NCBI GenBank assembly: GCA_964492615.1
Contig: CAZBKZ010000010.1
Coordinates: 7,280 to 71,279 of the forward strand
Reading direction: 5' to 3'
From: JAABTH01 sp964492615
GTDB lineage: Bacteria > Bacillota > Dethiobacteria > DTU022
DNA: 64,000 bases
Shown: positions 42,016 to 51,446 of the stretch, one piece after another
Layout: every line of letters begins with the position of its first letter
How positions within the stretch are numbered: position 1 is the first letter of the stretch
Notes under the pieces: generated by a model
Told to the model about the DNA's origin: nothing
Database searches by the model: none
The model's input: the letters and a program-made list of their open reading frames with translations, nothing else
Made by a program: the position numbers and the translations under genes

Positions 42016-42192
42016 CTATTGCACTTTTAAAACTTCCCGATTATTATAATAACCGCAATTTAAGCATACCCTGTGGGTTGGCTTCAGTTCATGGCACTGC
42101 GGACACGGAACAAGTCTTGGTACAGAAAGTTTATTTTGAGCCCTTCTCATATTCCGCTTTGACTTTGAAGTTCTTCTCTTGGGTACAGCCAC
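42016..42192 (-). CDS. rpmF: 50S ribosomal protein L32
   Basis: This 58-residue zinc-type L32 begins AVPKRRTSKSKRNMRRA and carries CPQC and CLNC zinc ligands. The GTG at 42192 follows GGAGGGG. It sits between the DUF177 gene and plsX, a strongly conserved arrangement. Confidence 0.96.
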   Translation of the reverse strand: MAVPKRRTSKSKRNMRRAQNKLSVPRLVPCPQCHELKPTHRVCLNCGYYNNREVLKVQ

Positions 42193-42214
42193 TATAACCC
42201 CTCCTTAATCTTAT

Positions 42215-42745
42215 TCAGCTGCCTGTGCTAAAATCTTTTAGTTTTATTAACCTTAAATCTACTTTTTGATCATCGATATCACACTGGCAAGAACTCTTAT
42301 TTAAATTTACCCCGCACTCCGGACAAAGCCCTTTACAGTTCGGATCACAAACCGGACTGTAGTCCTGAGCCAGAATAATCAACTGGCGAATATATTCCTC
42401 AAGATATAAGTAATCACCTTTTATAGTCAAATAATTTGCCGCTTCAAGTGAAAGGTTATTTGACTCATCGTCGTCGTCTAACCCGCGAATTATTTCAAAT
42501 GTATCAGAAAAATCGGTTTTTATGATACACTGAAAAGAATCCAGGCATCTTGAGCACTCGCACTTTGTAACTGCTTCCAGGCTGCCTGCAATAAATACCT
42601 GATTACTGCTGTAAGAAGCCTTGATCGTCAGCGATAAATTACCTCCCTGGGGGAAATCGTTACAATAAACCAGCAGGTCCTGATCAAAACGGTATTCAAC
42701 AGCTTCGCCTTTAGCATGTTTAACTTCCGGTATAGATATCCGCAT
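42215..42745 (-). CDS. YceD/DUF177 family protein
   Basis: DUF177 proteins are encoded beside rpmF across bacteria, and the family is linked to 23S rRNA accumulation and ribosome assembly. The motif CECSRCLDSFQ and the C-terminal cysteine cluster (CDPNCKGLCPECGVNLN) fit the family. The ATG at 42745 has GGGGTG six bases upstream, giving 176 residues; the upstream extension is unsupported. Confidence 0.9.
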   Translation of the reverse strand: MRISIPEVKHAKGEAVEYRFDQDLLVYCNDFPQGGNLSLTIKASYSSNQVFIAGSLEAVTKCECSRCLDSFQCIIKTDFSDTFEIIRGLDDDDESNNLSLEAANYLTIKGDYLYLEEYIRQLIILAQDYSPVCDPNCKGLCPECGVNLNKSSCQCDIDDQKVDLRLIKLKDFSTGS

Positions 42746-42854
42746 TAAATACACCCCAAAAAAGCTAAAGTAATTATATAGACCATAATTTTCTTTGTCA
42801 ACAAGGACACAAAAGCACAGAACAGTCTGAAACAAAAACAGGGCTTGACGGATC

Positions 42855-43271
42855 TTAAAAAGTGACCCCATCAATTCCTTCATCTTCCACTCCTGATATT
42901 TCTGTAAACACGATCATTATTCGATTGGGGAGACAAACAATACTTTCATAATCATAGCTAATCCAACCGGTATGCGAACAAATTGCGTTAGGGCATAGTT
43001 CTTCTCCCAGGGGCAGCATCCTTATTCTGCCGTCTTCTATTTCTATGTGGGCTGTATGCTGATTATTATTGCCAAACTGAAAAGAATATTCATATGACTC
43101 GCCCGGAGCAAGGGAAATCTCAGCAACCTGCCTGTTTTCTACATAAATAGTTGCATATTTTCTCTCAGCAGCGCTGGCCTGTTGAATGTTAAACCAGAAT
43201 CCTGAAACACCCCAGACAAGAATAACAGCAATAATAATGATGTCTGCTATTTTAAATTTTAATTTTTCCAT
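42855..43271 (-). CDS. Membrane-anchored NusG domain II protein
   Basis: After one N-terminal membrane helix (about residues 8-28) comes a NusG_II-type beta domain ending in ELCPNAICSHTGWISYDYESIVCLPNR; only the key Cys (C-C-C) and Gly-Trp pattern should be relied on. Such proteins are common in Clostridia and have no proven role. The ATG at 43271 has GGGTG nine bases upstream; a GTG at 43283 overlaps that SD. The C-terminal cysteines could form a disulphide or bind a ligand outside the membrane. Confidence 0.78.
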   Translation of the reverse strand: MEKLKFKIADIIIIAVILVWGVSGFWFNIQQASAAERKYATIYVENRQVAEISLAPGESYEYSFQFGNNNQHTAHIEIEDGRIRMLPLGEELCPNAICSHTGWISYDYESIVCLPNRIMIVFTEISGVEDEGIDGVTF

Positions 43272-43557
43272 ATTAGTAATCACCCGAAATTTATTATAAC
43301 ATATCGTGAAATCTAAAATGCTTAATATTTGGCGCCTACCCCTTCACAATTATCAACGTTTGCCTAATTTTAATTTTTCCCTTACCCGGTTTGCTCCAAA
43401 TTATTGCTTATTGTTGCATATTTTTACCTTGTTTGATTACGAGTTAGGGTGAGATATGTTATGATAGCAAAAGAAAACAGATTGTGCATATTAAGGTTTT
43501 TTAATGTGCATTATTCAAGCAGAAGTTATTATCAGATAATTATGTGGAGGTGGTTTT

Positions 43558-44169
43558 GTGAGTTCTTCTGAACTTATTAGTAATGAACAACAGGATCTTT
43601 TAAAAGAACTGGCTAACATAGGCGTAGGAAACGCTGTTACTGCCCTCTCATCCATGCTGGGTGATCAACCTATCGACATGGCTGTACCAGTTGTTAAAGT
43701 AACGCCGCTACAGGATGTACCCGATTCTTTCGGTGACCCGGAAAGTACTGTGGCAGCTTCCTTTTGCGAAGCAGATTGCCCGGCCCTGGGGCTCGTTCTG
43801 GTTTTTGTCCTACCCCTGGATGCGGCTGAAAACATGATCAACAAAATGCTTCCCGAGGGTTCAGATAATAGCGAAGAGATGAAACAATCGGTATTAATGG
43901 AACTGGGTAACATCATCACCGGCTCTTATTTAAGCGCTCTTTCGTTCATGACTAATTTAACCTTTAACGCTTCTCCCCCAAGACTTGGCATCGATATGGC
44001 CGGAGCTATTCTTGGAACTGTTATTGCCGAAACTAAAACCGTGGACGATCAGATAATATTGTTAAAAACCGAACTGGCAATTGAAAGTGAAGGTATTCAG
44101 GGCAGCGTTTTGATTTTACCGGACAGTGGTTCACTGATTACACTCTTTGAGTACCTGGGCGCTATGTAA
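43558..44169 (+). CDS. CheC-like phosphatase / CheX-type chemotaxis protein
   Basis: CheC-family proteins dephosphorylate CheY-P. Both pseudo-symmetric sites have the E-x-x-N pattern: ELANIGVGN (Glu17, Asn20) and ELGNIITGSY (Glu115, Asn118), each followed by the downstream Pro. The length of 203 matches CheC. Translation starts at GTG 43558 after GGAGGTGG. No other chemotaxis or flagellar gene is in the window, so it is an orphan that may act on an unlinked CheY-like response regulator. Confidence 0.87.
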   Translation: MSSSELISNEQQDLLKELANIGVGNAVTALSSMLGDQPIDMAVPVVKVTPLQDVPDSFGDPESTVAASFCEADCPALGLVLVFVLPLDAAENMINKMLPEGSDNSEEMKQSVLMELGNIITGSYLSALSFMTNLTFNASPPRLGIDMAGAILGTVIAETKTVDDQIILLKTELAIESEGIQGSVLILPDSGSLITLFEYLGAM

Positions 44170-44321
44170 CAGACAATTATTTCATATTTCTATATCCTAA
44201 ACGGTAATGATTAACTGGTTTATTGAATCATCGATCCAGAATTATAACAGAACCTTCAATATGTTATAATCGGGAGAGATGATTTTTTATACAAAGTTTG
44301 TTTAAGGAGGAATACATACCT

Positions 44322-47216
44322 TTGGCAGAGAAAAAAACACCTTTTGACCAGCAAAAGGCAAATATAACAGATAAAAACAATAAAAGGAAAGATAAAACGC
44401 CGAAGAAAAAGCGATCCATATGGAAAGTTATTTTCTGGTCTCTTTTTATACTGGTTATCGCTGTTGGCTCTGCTGTAACAGTTATTGCAGCAGGCTATAT
44501 CAACGAAGCGCCCGAACTCGATCCATCCCGCCTGGCTACAGTAGAAACATCCTACCTTTATGATGTTTACGGTAACGAGATAACAGCTCTTCATGAGGAA
44601 CAGAACCGTATAGTCATCAGCCTGGATGAAATTCCTGTTCATGTTCGAAATGCTTTTGTCGCGATCGAGGACGAAAGATTTTACAGTCATTTCGGTTTTG
44701 ATATAATCGGGAGCATCAGGGCTGCATTTGTAAACCTGCAGGCCGGAACAATTGTGCAGGGGGCCAGCACACTGACCCAGCAGCTTGCTCAAAGCGCTTT
44801 TCTTACCACCGAGACAAGTTATGAACGAAAAATTCAGGAAATATGGCTCGCTATACAGATGGAAAGAATTTATTCCAAAGAAGAAATTATGGAGCTATAC
44901 CTGAACAGGGTGTATTTTGGTAACGGTGCCTATGGCGTCGAAGCAGCAGCCCAGACTTATTTTAACAAGAGTGTCGGCGAACTTACCACAGCCGAAGGAG
45001 CTATGCTTGCTGCCGCCCTTCGCTATCCCAATTATTACAATCCTATTGATAACAGGGCCGCTGCAGAAGAGAGAATGGAACTTGTTCTTGCCAATATGCA
45101 TCGCCTGGAAATGATCAGCGAAGAAGAATACAACCAGGCATTAAACCAAAATCTCATTTACTTGTCCGCACCAAGCGAAGAATACCCTTATCCTCACTTT
45201 GTTGATTACGTAGTTCACCATGAATTGCTGAGGATTTTAAGCGATATACAGGCTATCGGTTCACGCGAAGAAGCTTACCGGGCAATTTACACAGGAGGCT
45301 TGAGAGTATATACAACTCTTGACCCTTCTCTGCAGGAGCATGTAGAAGAGGTAATGAGCAGGACTGATCTTTACCCTGCCACAATTTACGTCGACATGGA
45401 TGCAACCAGGGAAGCAGTTGCAGATCTACCTTCCCGCAGTGATCTGAGCTCTGCCCAAATTGAAGAATTGATTGACGAAGAAAACGGCGTTCCCCAACCA
45501 CAGGCAGCAGTCGTCGTTGCAGATCCCACCAATGGACAGGTTAGAGCCCTCGGTGGTGGCCGGGAATATAGAAAACGGTTCGATGAAATACTGCGTTTCA
45601 ACATCCTCCGCCAGCCGGGATCAGCTATTAAACCGATTGTAACTTACGGACCGGCCTTTGAGGAAGGTGTATTGGCCGGAGCAGGTTCTACCATTGACGA
45701 TTCACCTTATATTAACCCTGCTGGAAACTGGTTCCCCGAAAACTTTGATTACCAGTTCAGGGGTATGGTTACAGCCAGAGAAGCCCTGTATATGTCTTAC
45801 AACATACCGGCTATCAGGACTCTCCAGGCACTTACCCCCAGGGTAGGCGCCTCTTACGCTGAGAGGATGGGCATTTCTTCTCTTGATCCTGCAGAAGTTG
45901 ACAACCTCAGCCTAACCCTTGGTGCCCTGACTTACGGAGTTAGTGCAATTGATATGGCCCAGGCATACAGCGTTTTAGCTAACGGAGGAGTTAAAATCGA
46001 CCTGCATACCATTGAAAAAATCCTGGACCGCACAGGTGAAGTAATCTATGAAAACCGGGTTGAACCGGAACAGATCCTCAGCCCCCAGGCTGCCTTCCTG
46101 GTTAACGATATTTTACAGGATTTTGTTACCAAATATCTCGGCCGGGCACTGCAGATTGACCGTCCGGTAGCCGCTAAAACGGGTACCACTGAAAACTGGA
46201 AAGATGTTTACCTCGTTGCTTATACGCCTAACCTGGTTGCTTCATTCTGGATGGGCTATGATGAACCTAAAATGGGAAGGATCCAGCAGGGCTGGCGCTA
46301 TTCAACTGCCTTCCTGCGGGAAGTATTTTTGGAAGCATTTGAAACCCTTGAAATAGAAAACTTTGAACGGCCGGAAGGTATTGTTTCCGCCACCGTATGC
46401 AGTAGATCAGGTCTGATGCCCAATGAATCATGCCAAGCAGCCGGTACTGTAACAAGCGATTACTTTATTGCAGGCAATGCGCCGGGAGAAACCTGTAATA
46501 TGCACGTGGGAAGTTTTTATAATAGGCCTCCTTTTATTACCACAGATGAAAGGTGGTCATCCAGGGGCGGCCCGGGAAGGGTTCCGGAAGACTCGAAAGA
46601 AATGCCTCCCGGAGGCCTGACTGATATGTTTGAACAGCAGGGGGTAACAACAAACGAATTCAGCCTTTTTAACGCCTTCGTAACTTCGGGCGGTATAACC
46701 CTGCAGTGGCAATACAACGGTCCTGAAGTCTCCGGCTTCATACTATCCAGGAATATTCAAGGCCAGGAAGAGGGAAGTTTTACAACTGAACTTGATGCCA
46801 ACACCCGGCAGTACAATGATAGTGACACTGAAACAGCCGGATATTATAGCTACTCGATCGCCGCGGTCTACCCCGATGGACTTATTTCTGAGACTGCAAC
46901 GGTTATGGTCAGCAGTATGTCTGTCCCGGGAAGCGGTGCAGTGTTGCGCCCCGAAGATACTACTCCGGTTGTATTACCTGATTTTATCGGCACCTTTCAG
47001 GCCATAGCGGAAGGTGAATTATCCCGTTTAGGTTTAAGGGTTGGCTTGATTGAAGAAGAATATCAACCCGATATGCCGAGGAGAACTGTTATTTCACAGT
47101 ATCCTCCGGGTGGAACTACTGTACCAAGGGGAACTACAGTAAATCTTGTTGTTACTACAAGGCAGGACCCGGGCCAGGATCAGGTGGTTAATCAGGATGA
47201 ACAAACTGCTGATTAG
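44322..47216 (+). CDS. Class A penicillin-binding protein with FN3 and PASTA-like C-terminal domains
   Basis: This bifunctional peptidoglycan synthase has a basic cytoplasmic N-terminus and a membrane anchor (about 33-58). The glycosyltransferase domain contains catalytic Glu in AIEDERFYSH and later GASTLTQQL. The transpeptidase has Ser434 and Lys437 in GSAIK, a SYN motif and KTG at 619-621. A fibronectin III-like domain (about 786-870) and one PASTA-like domain (about 882-946) end the protein. The start is TTG 44322, since AGGAGG lies about 11 bases upstream; the earlier TTG at 44298 precedes it. It has 964 residues and belongs to the PBP1A group. Confidence 0.95.
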   Translation: MAEKKTPFDQQKANITDKNNKRKDKTPKKKRSIWKVIFWSLFILVIAVGSAVTVIAAGYINEAPELDPSRLATVETSYLYDVYGNEITALHEEQNRIVISLDEIPVHVRNAFVAIEDERFYSHFGFDIIGSIRAAFVNLQAGTIVQGASTLTQQLAQSAFLTTETSYERKIQEIWLAIQMERIYSKEEIMELYLNRVYFGNGAYGVEAAAQTYFNKSVGELTTAEGAMLAAALRYPNYYNPIDNRAAAEERMELVLANMHRLEMISEEEYNQALNQNLIYLSAPSEEYPYPHFVDYVVHHELLRILSDIQAIGSREEAYRAIYTGGLRVYTTLDPSLQEHVEEVMSRTDLYPATIYVDMDATREAVADLPSRSDLSSAQIEELIDEENGVPQPQAAVVVADPTNGQVRALGGGREYRKRFDEILRFNILRQPGSAIKPIVTYGPAFEEGVLAGAGSTIDDSPYINPAGNWFPENFDYQFRGMVTAREALYMSYNIPAIRTLQALTPRVGASYAERMGISSLDPAEVDNLSLTLGALTYGVSAIDMAQAYSVLANGGVKIDLHTIEKILDRTGEVIYENRVEPEQILSPQAAFLVNDILQDFVTKYLGRALQIDRPVAAKTGTTENWKDVYLVAYTPNLVASFWMGYDEPKMGRIQQGWRYSTAFLREVFLEAFETLEIENFERPEGIVSATVCSRSGLMPNESCQAAGTVTSDYFIAGNAPGETCNMHVGSFYNRPPFITTDERWSSRGGPGRVPEDSKEMPPGGLTDMFEQQGVTTNEFSLFNAFVTSGGITLQWQYNGPEVSGFILSRNIQGQEEGSFTTELDANTRQYNDSDTETAGYYSYSIAAVYPDGLISETATVMVSSMSVPGSGAVLRPEDTTPVVLPDFIGTFQAIAEGELSRLGLRVGLIEEEYQPDMPRRTVISQYPPGGTTVPRGTTVNLVVTTRQDPGQDQVVNQDEQTAD

Positions 47217-47488
47217 ATAGGGCCGGGAAGCCCCCACAGAATCTCTTTACCATGATTCCTGTAATGCCGGTAGCTATCAGGCAGAGATAATAAAATCTGG
47301 GAGATGCGGGTATATGGTTGTTGAACTGTAGTGCAGCTGCAACCGTACAACATCTCCCCTTCTTTTTCCAACTGTCGCCATAACTGAGGATGCTCCATCT
47401 TCAACTCTTCTGCAACCTGTGCCGCAGTTTTATAAATACTCGCTTCCAGTATGCTGGTTACAGCCTTTTCCAGTTCGAGCTGGTCCAT
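47213..47488 (-). CDS. Conserved-looking small protein of unknown function, downstream of mutS2
   Basis: This 91-residue soluble protein starts at ATG 47488 with CGGAGGT seven bases upstream, a strong SD. The N-terminal half looks helical (LELEKAVTSILEASIYKTAAQ) and may form an HTH-like unit; a Cys-rich turn GCSCTT follows. It lies 24 bases after mutS2 on the same strand and converges with the PBP gene, with the stop codons overlapping. No family was recognised. Confidence 0.7.
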   Translation of the reverse strand: MDQLELEKAVTSILEASIYKTAAQVAEELKMEHPQLWRQLEKEGEMLYGCSCTTVQQPYTRISQILLSLPDSYRHYRNHGKEILWGLPGPI

Positions 47489-47512
47489 TTGTTTACCTCC
47501 GATTAATCTGTG

Positions 47513-49897
47513 TTATGAATTTATTTCGATGACAGTAACCCCGTCTCCACCTTCAGCAGGATTACCGGTACGCATACTTTTTACCAAGTTGTGTTCTTTA
47601 AGGTAACTGCGCAGCCCCTTTTTAAGTTTGCCTGTTCCTTTACCGTGAATTATATCAACACGATTCAGACCAGCCCAGAGGGCATTGTCAAGGAGCTTAT
47701 CGACCAATGGCTGAGCTTCATCCAGGTTTAAACCGCGCAGGTCAATAGAGCTGCTTATGCTTAGATCTTTACTGATACTGTAACCTCCTGCAGCTGCTTT
47801 CTCTGATTGGAGTTTCCTGTTATTCTTATTATGCTCAATCCTTAAATCTGACAGGGGTAAAAATACTTTCATCATGCCAACCCGGACCTGTGCTTCTTCA
47901 TTGTTTACAGCAACTACCTCGCCTCTTTGACGCAGCGAACAGACATAAACCGGGTCGCCCTCCCTGAGATCAAGCTCTTGTGGCGCTTCGCCTTCAAATT
48001 GTTCTTCCTCATCATAACCAATATCTTCTTTTACAGTATTTAGATTGCGGCGGATTTCTTCAATCCTGGCGGCTGGTTTTTCTTCACTGCTGTTTTTAAT
48101 TGACTTTAATTCACGAATCAGCTGGTCGGTACTGTTTTTTGTCTTTTTAATCAATTCACGGGCTTCTTCTCTCGCTTCTTTTAAAATATCATCACGCCTG
48201 GAGCGCAGCAATTCGCGTTCCTTCTCAAGATCAATCATCAGCTGCTCCGCCCGGCTTCTTTCCAGCGCTGCCTGGTGACTGTCACGGTGGTAACGCTGTT
48301 GATCTTCAACCAGGCTAGCTATGACTGATTCAACCTGGTCGTGCGATCGGTGAACAAAGTTTTTTGCTTTCTCCATAACATCGGGAGGAAGCCCCAATTT
48401 CCCGGCTATATAAAATGCATTACTCTGGCCGGGGATTCCCTGGAGAAGCCTGTAAGTAGGTGTGAGCGTATGCGGATCAAACTCCATCGCGGCATTCTGC
48501 ATTTGCCTGCGTACCTGGGCAAATAGTTTTAATTCATTTATATGTGTTGTTGCAACAGTCATCGACCCGCGGTCAGTTAAATATTCGAGTATCGCCATTG
48601 CCAGGGCTGAACCCTCTGAAGGATCGGTACCTGCACCCAGCTCATCCAGTAATACTAGGGTTTGCGATCCTGATTCAGACATAATCTCAATGATGTTTTT
48701 CATGTGACCGGAAAAAGTGCTAAGCGACTGGGCAATACTCTGTTCATCCCCTATATCGACCCTGATCAGGTTAAAAACAGACATTCTTGTCCCCATTTCA
48801 GCGGGTATTTGCAGGCCACTCTGGACCATAACGGCCATCAGTCCGATCGTTTTCAAGGCAACAGTTTTACCACCCGTATTGGGGCCGGTTATTACCAGGG
48901 TCCGGATCGGATCACCCCATTCGGCGCTTAAAGGCACTTTTTCCCCTTCAATAAAGGGATGCCTGGCTTTGTGTAAATTTATTTTTGAAACTTCTTCGGA
49001 AAGTAATTCTGGTTCATTACAACCATTGTTTAGGGAGTAACCACCTCTGGACAAAATAAAATCAAGTTCCCCGTAGAGAGTCCTGTTCTGAAGCAGTTCC
49101 CCGGATAGATCAGCAATTATACTGCTCAACTTGTAAAGGATACGTTCTATCTCCTGTTCTTCAAGACGTTTAACTCCAGCAAGTTCATTCTGCATATGAA
49201 CTACAGGGGCAGGCTCAATAAACAGTGTGGCGCCGCTGGCAGACTGGTCATGGACAATACCTTCCATCTGCTGCCGATATTCCTGTTTAACCGGCAAAAC
49301 AAACCTGTCTCCCCTGATCGTTACCAGCGGTTCCTGTAAATACTTTCTGGTACTGGAACCGCGAATATAATTATCCAATTTTTCACGGATTCTGTTCTGT
49401 AAAGCCTGGCCTTGTCTGCGTAATGATTGCAGTTGTTCCGACGCTGAATCAAGCACTTTACCTTCCGAATCTATCGACCGGCTCATTTCCGCACCGGCTT
49501 CATGACAGGAAACTATTAAACCGGCCAGGTCGGCCATTTGTGGATAGAGAGCAACCTGTTCGCTATCGCTGAAAAACTTTAACCAACGGCTGGAGGCTTT
49601 CATAAAATGATGAACTGCTGCCACGTCCTGCCCCGAGAGAATTGCTCCTTTGCAGGCCCTGCTCACTAAAGGTTCAATATCTTCCACAGCAGCCGGGCTG
49701 AATGCATTTCTACGACGCAGCAGCTTTCCTTCCGCCGTTTCCTGTTGTAATTTTGCAATCTGTTTAAAGTCAGCATATGGCACAAGGCAGTTTGCCATCT
49801 CTGCCGCCATCGGACTGACTGCCAGGGCTGCCAGTTCCTGCCTGATTCTATCAAATTCAAGTATTTTGATCTCGCGATCCCTGACTACTTCTGTCAA
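47513..49897 (-). CDS. mutS2: MutS2 family ATPase/endonuclease
   Basis: MutS2 suppresses recombination and, in Gram-positive bacteria, also acts on collided ribosomes. The ABC ATPase has GPNTGGKTVALKT and the Walker B region LVLLDELGAGTDPSEG. A coiled coil follows, then a KOW-like patch and a C-terminal Smr nuclease domain with IDLRGLNLDEA and IIHGKGTGKL. The start is TTG 49897: GAGGAG lies inside the end of mpg and the mpg stop is only four bases upstream. The longer opening overlaps mpg. It has 794 residues, typical. Confidence 0.95.
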   Translation of the reverse strand: MTEVVRDREIKILEFDRIRQELAALAVSPMAAEMANCLVPYADFKQIAKLQQETAEGKLLRRRNAFSPAAVEDIEPLVSRACKGAILSGQDVAAVHHFMKASSRWLKFFSDSEQVALYPQMADLAGLIVSCHEAGAEMSRSIDSEGKVLDSASEQLQSLRRQGQALQNRIREKLDNYIRGSSTRKYLQEPLVTIRGDRFVLPVKQEYRQQMEGIVHDQSASGATLFIEPAPVVHMQNELAGVKRLEEQEIERILYKLSSIIADLSGELLQNRTLYGELDFILSRGGYSLNNGCNEPELLSEEVSKINLHKARHPFIEGEKVPLSAEWGDPIRTLVITGPNTGGKTVALKTIGLMAVMVQSGLQIPAEMGTRMSVFNLIRVDIGDEQSIAQSLSTFSGHMKNIIEIMSESGSQTLVLLDELGAGTDPSEGSALAMAILEYLTDRGSMTVATTHINELKLFAQVRRQMQNAAMEFDPHTLTPTYRLLQGIPGQSNAFYIAGKLGLPPDVMEKAKNFVHRSHDQVESVIASLVEDQQRYHRDSHQAALERSRAEQLMIDLEKERELLRSRRDDILKEAREEARELIKKTKNSTDQLIRELKSIKNSSEEKPAARIEEIRRNLNTVKEDIGYDEEEQFEGEAPQELDLREGDPVYVCSLRQRGEVVAVNNEEAQVRVGMMKVFLPLSDLRIEHNKNNRKLQSEKAAAGGYSISKDLSISSSIDLRGLNLDEAQPLVDKLLDNALWAGLNRVDIIHGKGTGKLKKGLRSYLKEHNLVKSMRTGNPAEGGDGVTVIEINS

Positions 49898-49901
49898 CCT
49901 T

Positions 49902-50489
49902 TCATCTCCTCGATACATATTGGCTGCCGCTGATATAATAGCGGAACAACTTATCTTTTCCTGCTGAGACACCTATCCGCGGCGCTACAGTTACATTTAT
50001 CATACCACGCTTTTTGTTTTCAGCCAGAAATAATGGTTCTTTTTTTAGGTTATGTCCATCATGTTTTTTGTCAATCCCAAAGGCAATACACAGCTTACCC
50101 GGCCCGTTTGCCAGTTTTTGCAGTTCGCAGTTCATACCTCGTTTCTTTTTCATAATATCTATACCGGAAACAGGTTTAACAGACCTGATTAATACAGCCT
50201 CACCGGTTCCTGACGAACCTGTAACAACATTAAAACAGTAATATATTCCATAAATAAAATAAACATAGGCTATTCCCGGCGGGCCAAACATAGTTTCATT
50301 GCGCCTGGTTTTACCAGATGCGGCATGACAGGCAGGGTCATTCCTGCTCAGGTAAGCTTCTGTTTCAACAATTATACCAGATATCAATCCGGCCGGTGTT
50401 TGATGACAAAGGTAATGGCCAAGGAGTTCCCTGGCCACTTTTACAGTATCCATTTTATTCAATTTATCAATAATAGAGGGCACAGCCAT
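49902..50489 (-). CDS. mpg: DNA-3-methyladenine glycosylase (AAG/MPG family)
   Basis: This base-excision repair enzyme removes alkylated purines. The motifs VARELLGHYL, IVETEAYLSRNDPACHA (catalytic Glu), YVYFIYGIYYCFNVV and LANGPGKLCIAFGI are characteristic. The ATG at 50489 is tight to AGAAAGGA; a GTG two codons on has better spacing. The gene ends four bases before the mutS2 start, so two repair functions are coupled. Confidence 0.95.
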   Translation of the reverse strand: MAVPSIIDKLNKMDTVKVARELLGHYLCHQTPAGLISGIIVETEAYLSRNDPACHAASGKTRRNETMFGPPGIAYVYFIYGIYYCFNVVTGSSGTGEAVLIRSVKPVSGIDIMKKKRGMNCELQKLANGPGKLCIAFGIDKKHDGHNLKKEPLFLAENKKRGMINVTVAPRIGVSAGKDKLFRYYISGSQYVSRR

Positions 50490-50528
50490 TCCTTTCTCAG
50501 AAACAAACGTTATGCCGTTTCTGTCGAT

Positions 50529-51098
50529 TCAAACATTCAGGTTAATATAATACCCCGTAATAATCTCTTTAACTTTATCAGCCAGCGGGGTTAAATAGTA
50601 CTCTGCGAAAAAAGCTACTTCCGATCTTTCCAGAGCGTCCATAAAAAACTGAAGCGGAATCAGATCAACAGCAGCAATAATAATGTATACTAATGTGATC
50701 CCGATCAGGGCGCCGATCAATACACCACCAAGGCGGTTAAATAAACCTAAAACCGGAATCTTGTTGATCCATCTGAATCCCCTGGAAAAAAAACGGAAAA
50801 TCAGGCTTAAAACCAGGAGAAGAACAAGAAATAATATTACACCGGCAACAAGCTGAGGCACTTTTTCCATGGCTACTTCCAGACCCAGACTCTGAATTAA
50901 ATCATGGTGAGAGATAATATCTTCAGGGTTAATAAAAACAGCCAGCCGTTCACTGAAAACCCTGCTGCCCCAAAAAGAAAGCAGGACAACAATAAAAACA
51001 CCTATGAGGTCAAAAAGCTGTTTAACCATACCCCGTGAATAGCCACCGGCCAGGTGAAACAAAAATACAGCTAACAGCAATATATCAAACCAGTTCAT
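50529..51098 (-). CDS. CvpA family membrane protein
   Basis: About 189 residues with four membrane segments, beginning MNWFDILLLAVFLFHLAGGYSR (only the first half is diagnostic: the WFD start and GYxRG turn). CvpA is linked to colicin V production in E. coli and to envelope homeostasis elsewhere; the exact role in Firmicutes is unclear. The ATG at 51098, or the one directly before it, overlaps the zapA end by about 15 bases. It lies between zapA and mpg/mutS2, the common Firmicutes order. Confidence 0.87.
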   Translation of the reverse strand: MNWFDILLLAVFLFHLAGGYSRGMVKQLFDLIGVFIVVLLSFWGSRVFSERLAVFINPEDIISHHDLIQSLGLEVAMEKVPQLVAGVILFLVLLLVLSLIFRFFSRGFRWINKIPVLGLFNRLGGVLIGALIGITLVYIIIAAVDLIPLQFFMDALERSEVAFFAEYYLTPLADKVKEIITGYYINLNV

Positions 51099-51360
51099 CA
51101 TCTGAGTCCCGTTCATCAGCCCCAACTGCTTCAAGAGCCTTTTCTGGCTTAGCTTTGAACAGCTCATCAGCCAGGTTCAAAGCTGCAAGTACAGCAATCT
51201 TATGCCTGTTCATCTGGATGTTATTCTCGGCCAGGGTCCTCATTAATTGATCAACATAGCGACCTACCTGGTGCATTTTTTCCGGTGATGAAGTCCCCCT
51301 GAGAATATACTCTTCACCCATAATAGTAATAGTTACCCTGCTTTTACCCTGTTCTTCCAT
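51085..51360 (-). CDS. zapA: Cell division protein ZapA
   Basis: This 91-residue ZapA-like protein stabilises the FtsZ ring. The N-terminal strand VTITIMGEEYILRG and coiled-coil helix HKIAVLAALNLADELFKA match the family. It ends in a very acidic tail. The ATG at 51360 has only a weak SD. It is followed by cvpA with overlap. Confidence 0.92.
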   Translation of the reverse strand: MEEQGKSRVTITIMGEEYILRGTSSPEKMHQVGRYVDQLMRTLAENNIQMNRHKIAVLAALNLADELFKAKPEKALEAVGADERDSDDELV

Positions 51361-51446
51361 TAGCTTCGCTCACTTTCTGCTGGAAAGAAAGTTTACTTAC
51401 AATTGTATTTATGTTGTTCGCGATGCATGGTTTATTATCCTGCCGC

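Noticed and set aside
44256..44792. 178-codon minus-strand frame at the start of the PBP gene
   Set aside because: It is antisense to the PBP N-terminus and its cysteine-rich translation is typical of a shadow frame.
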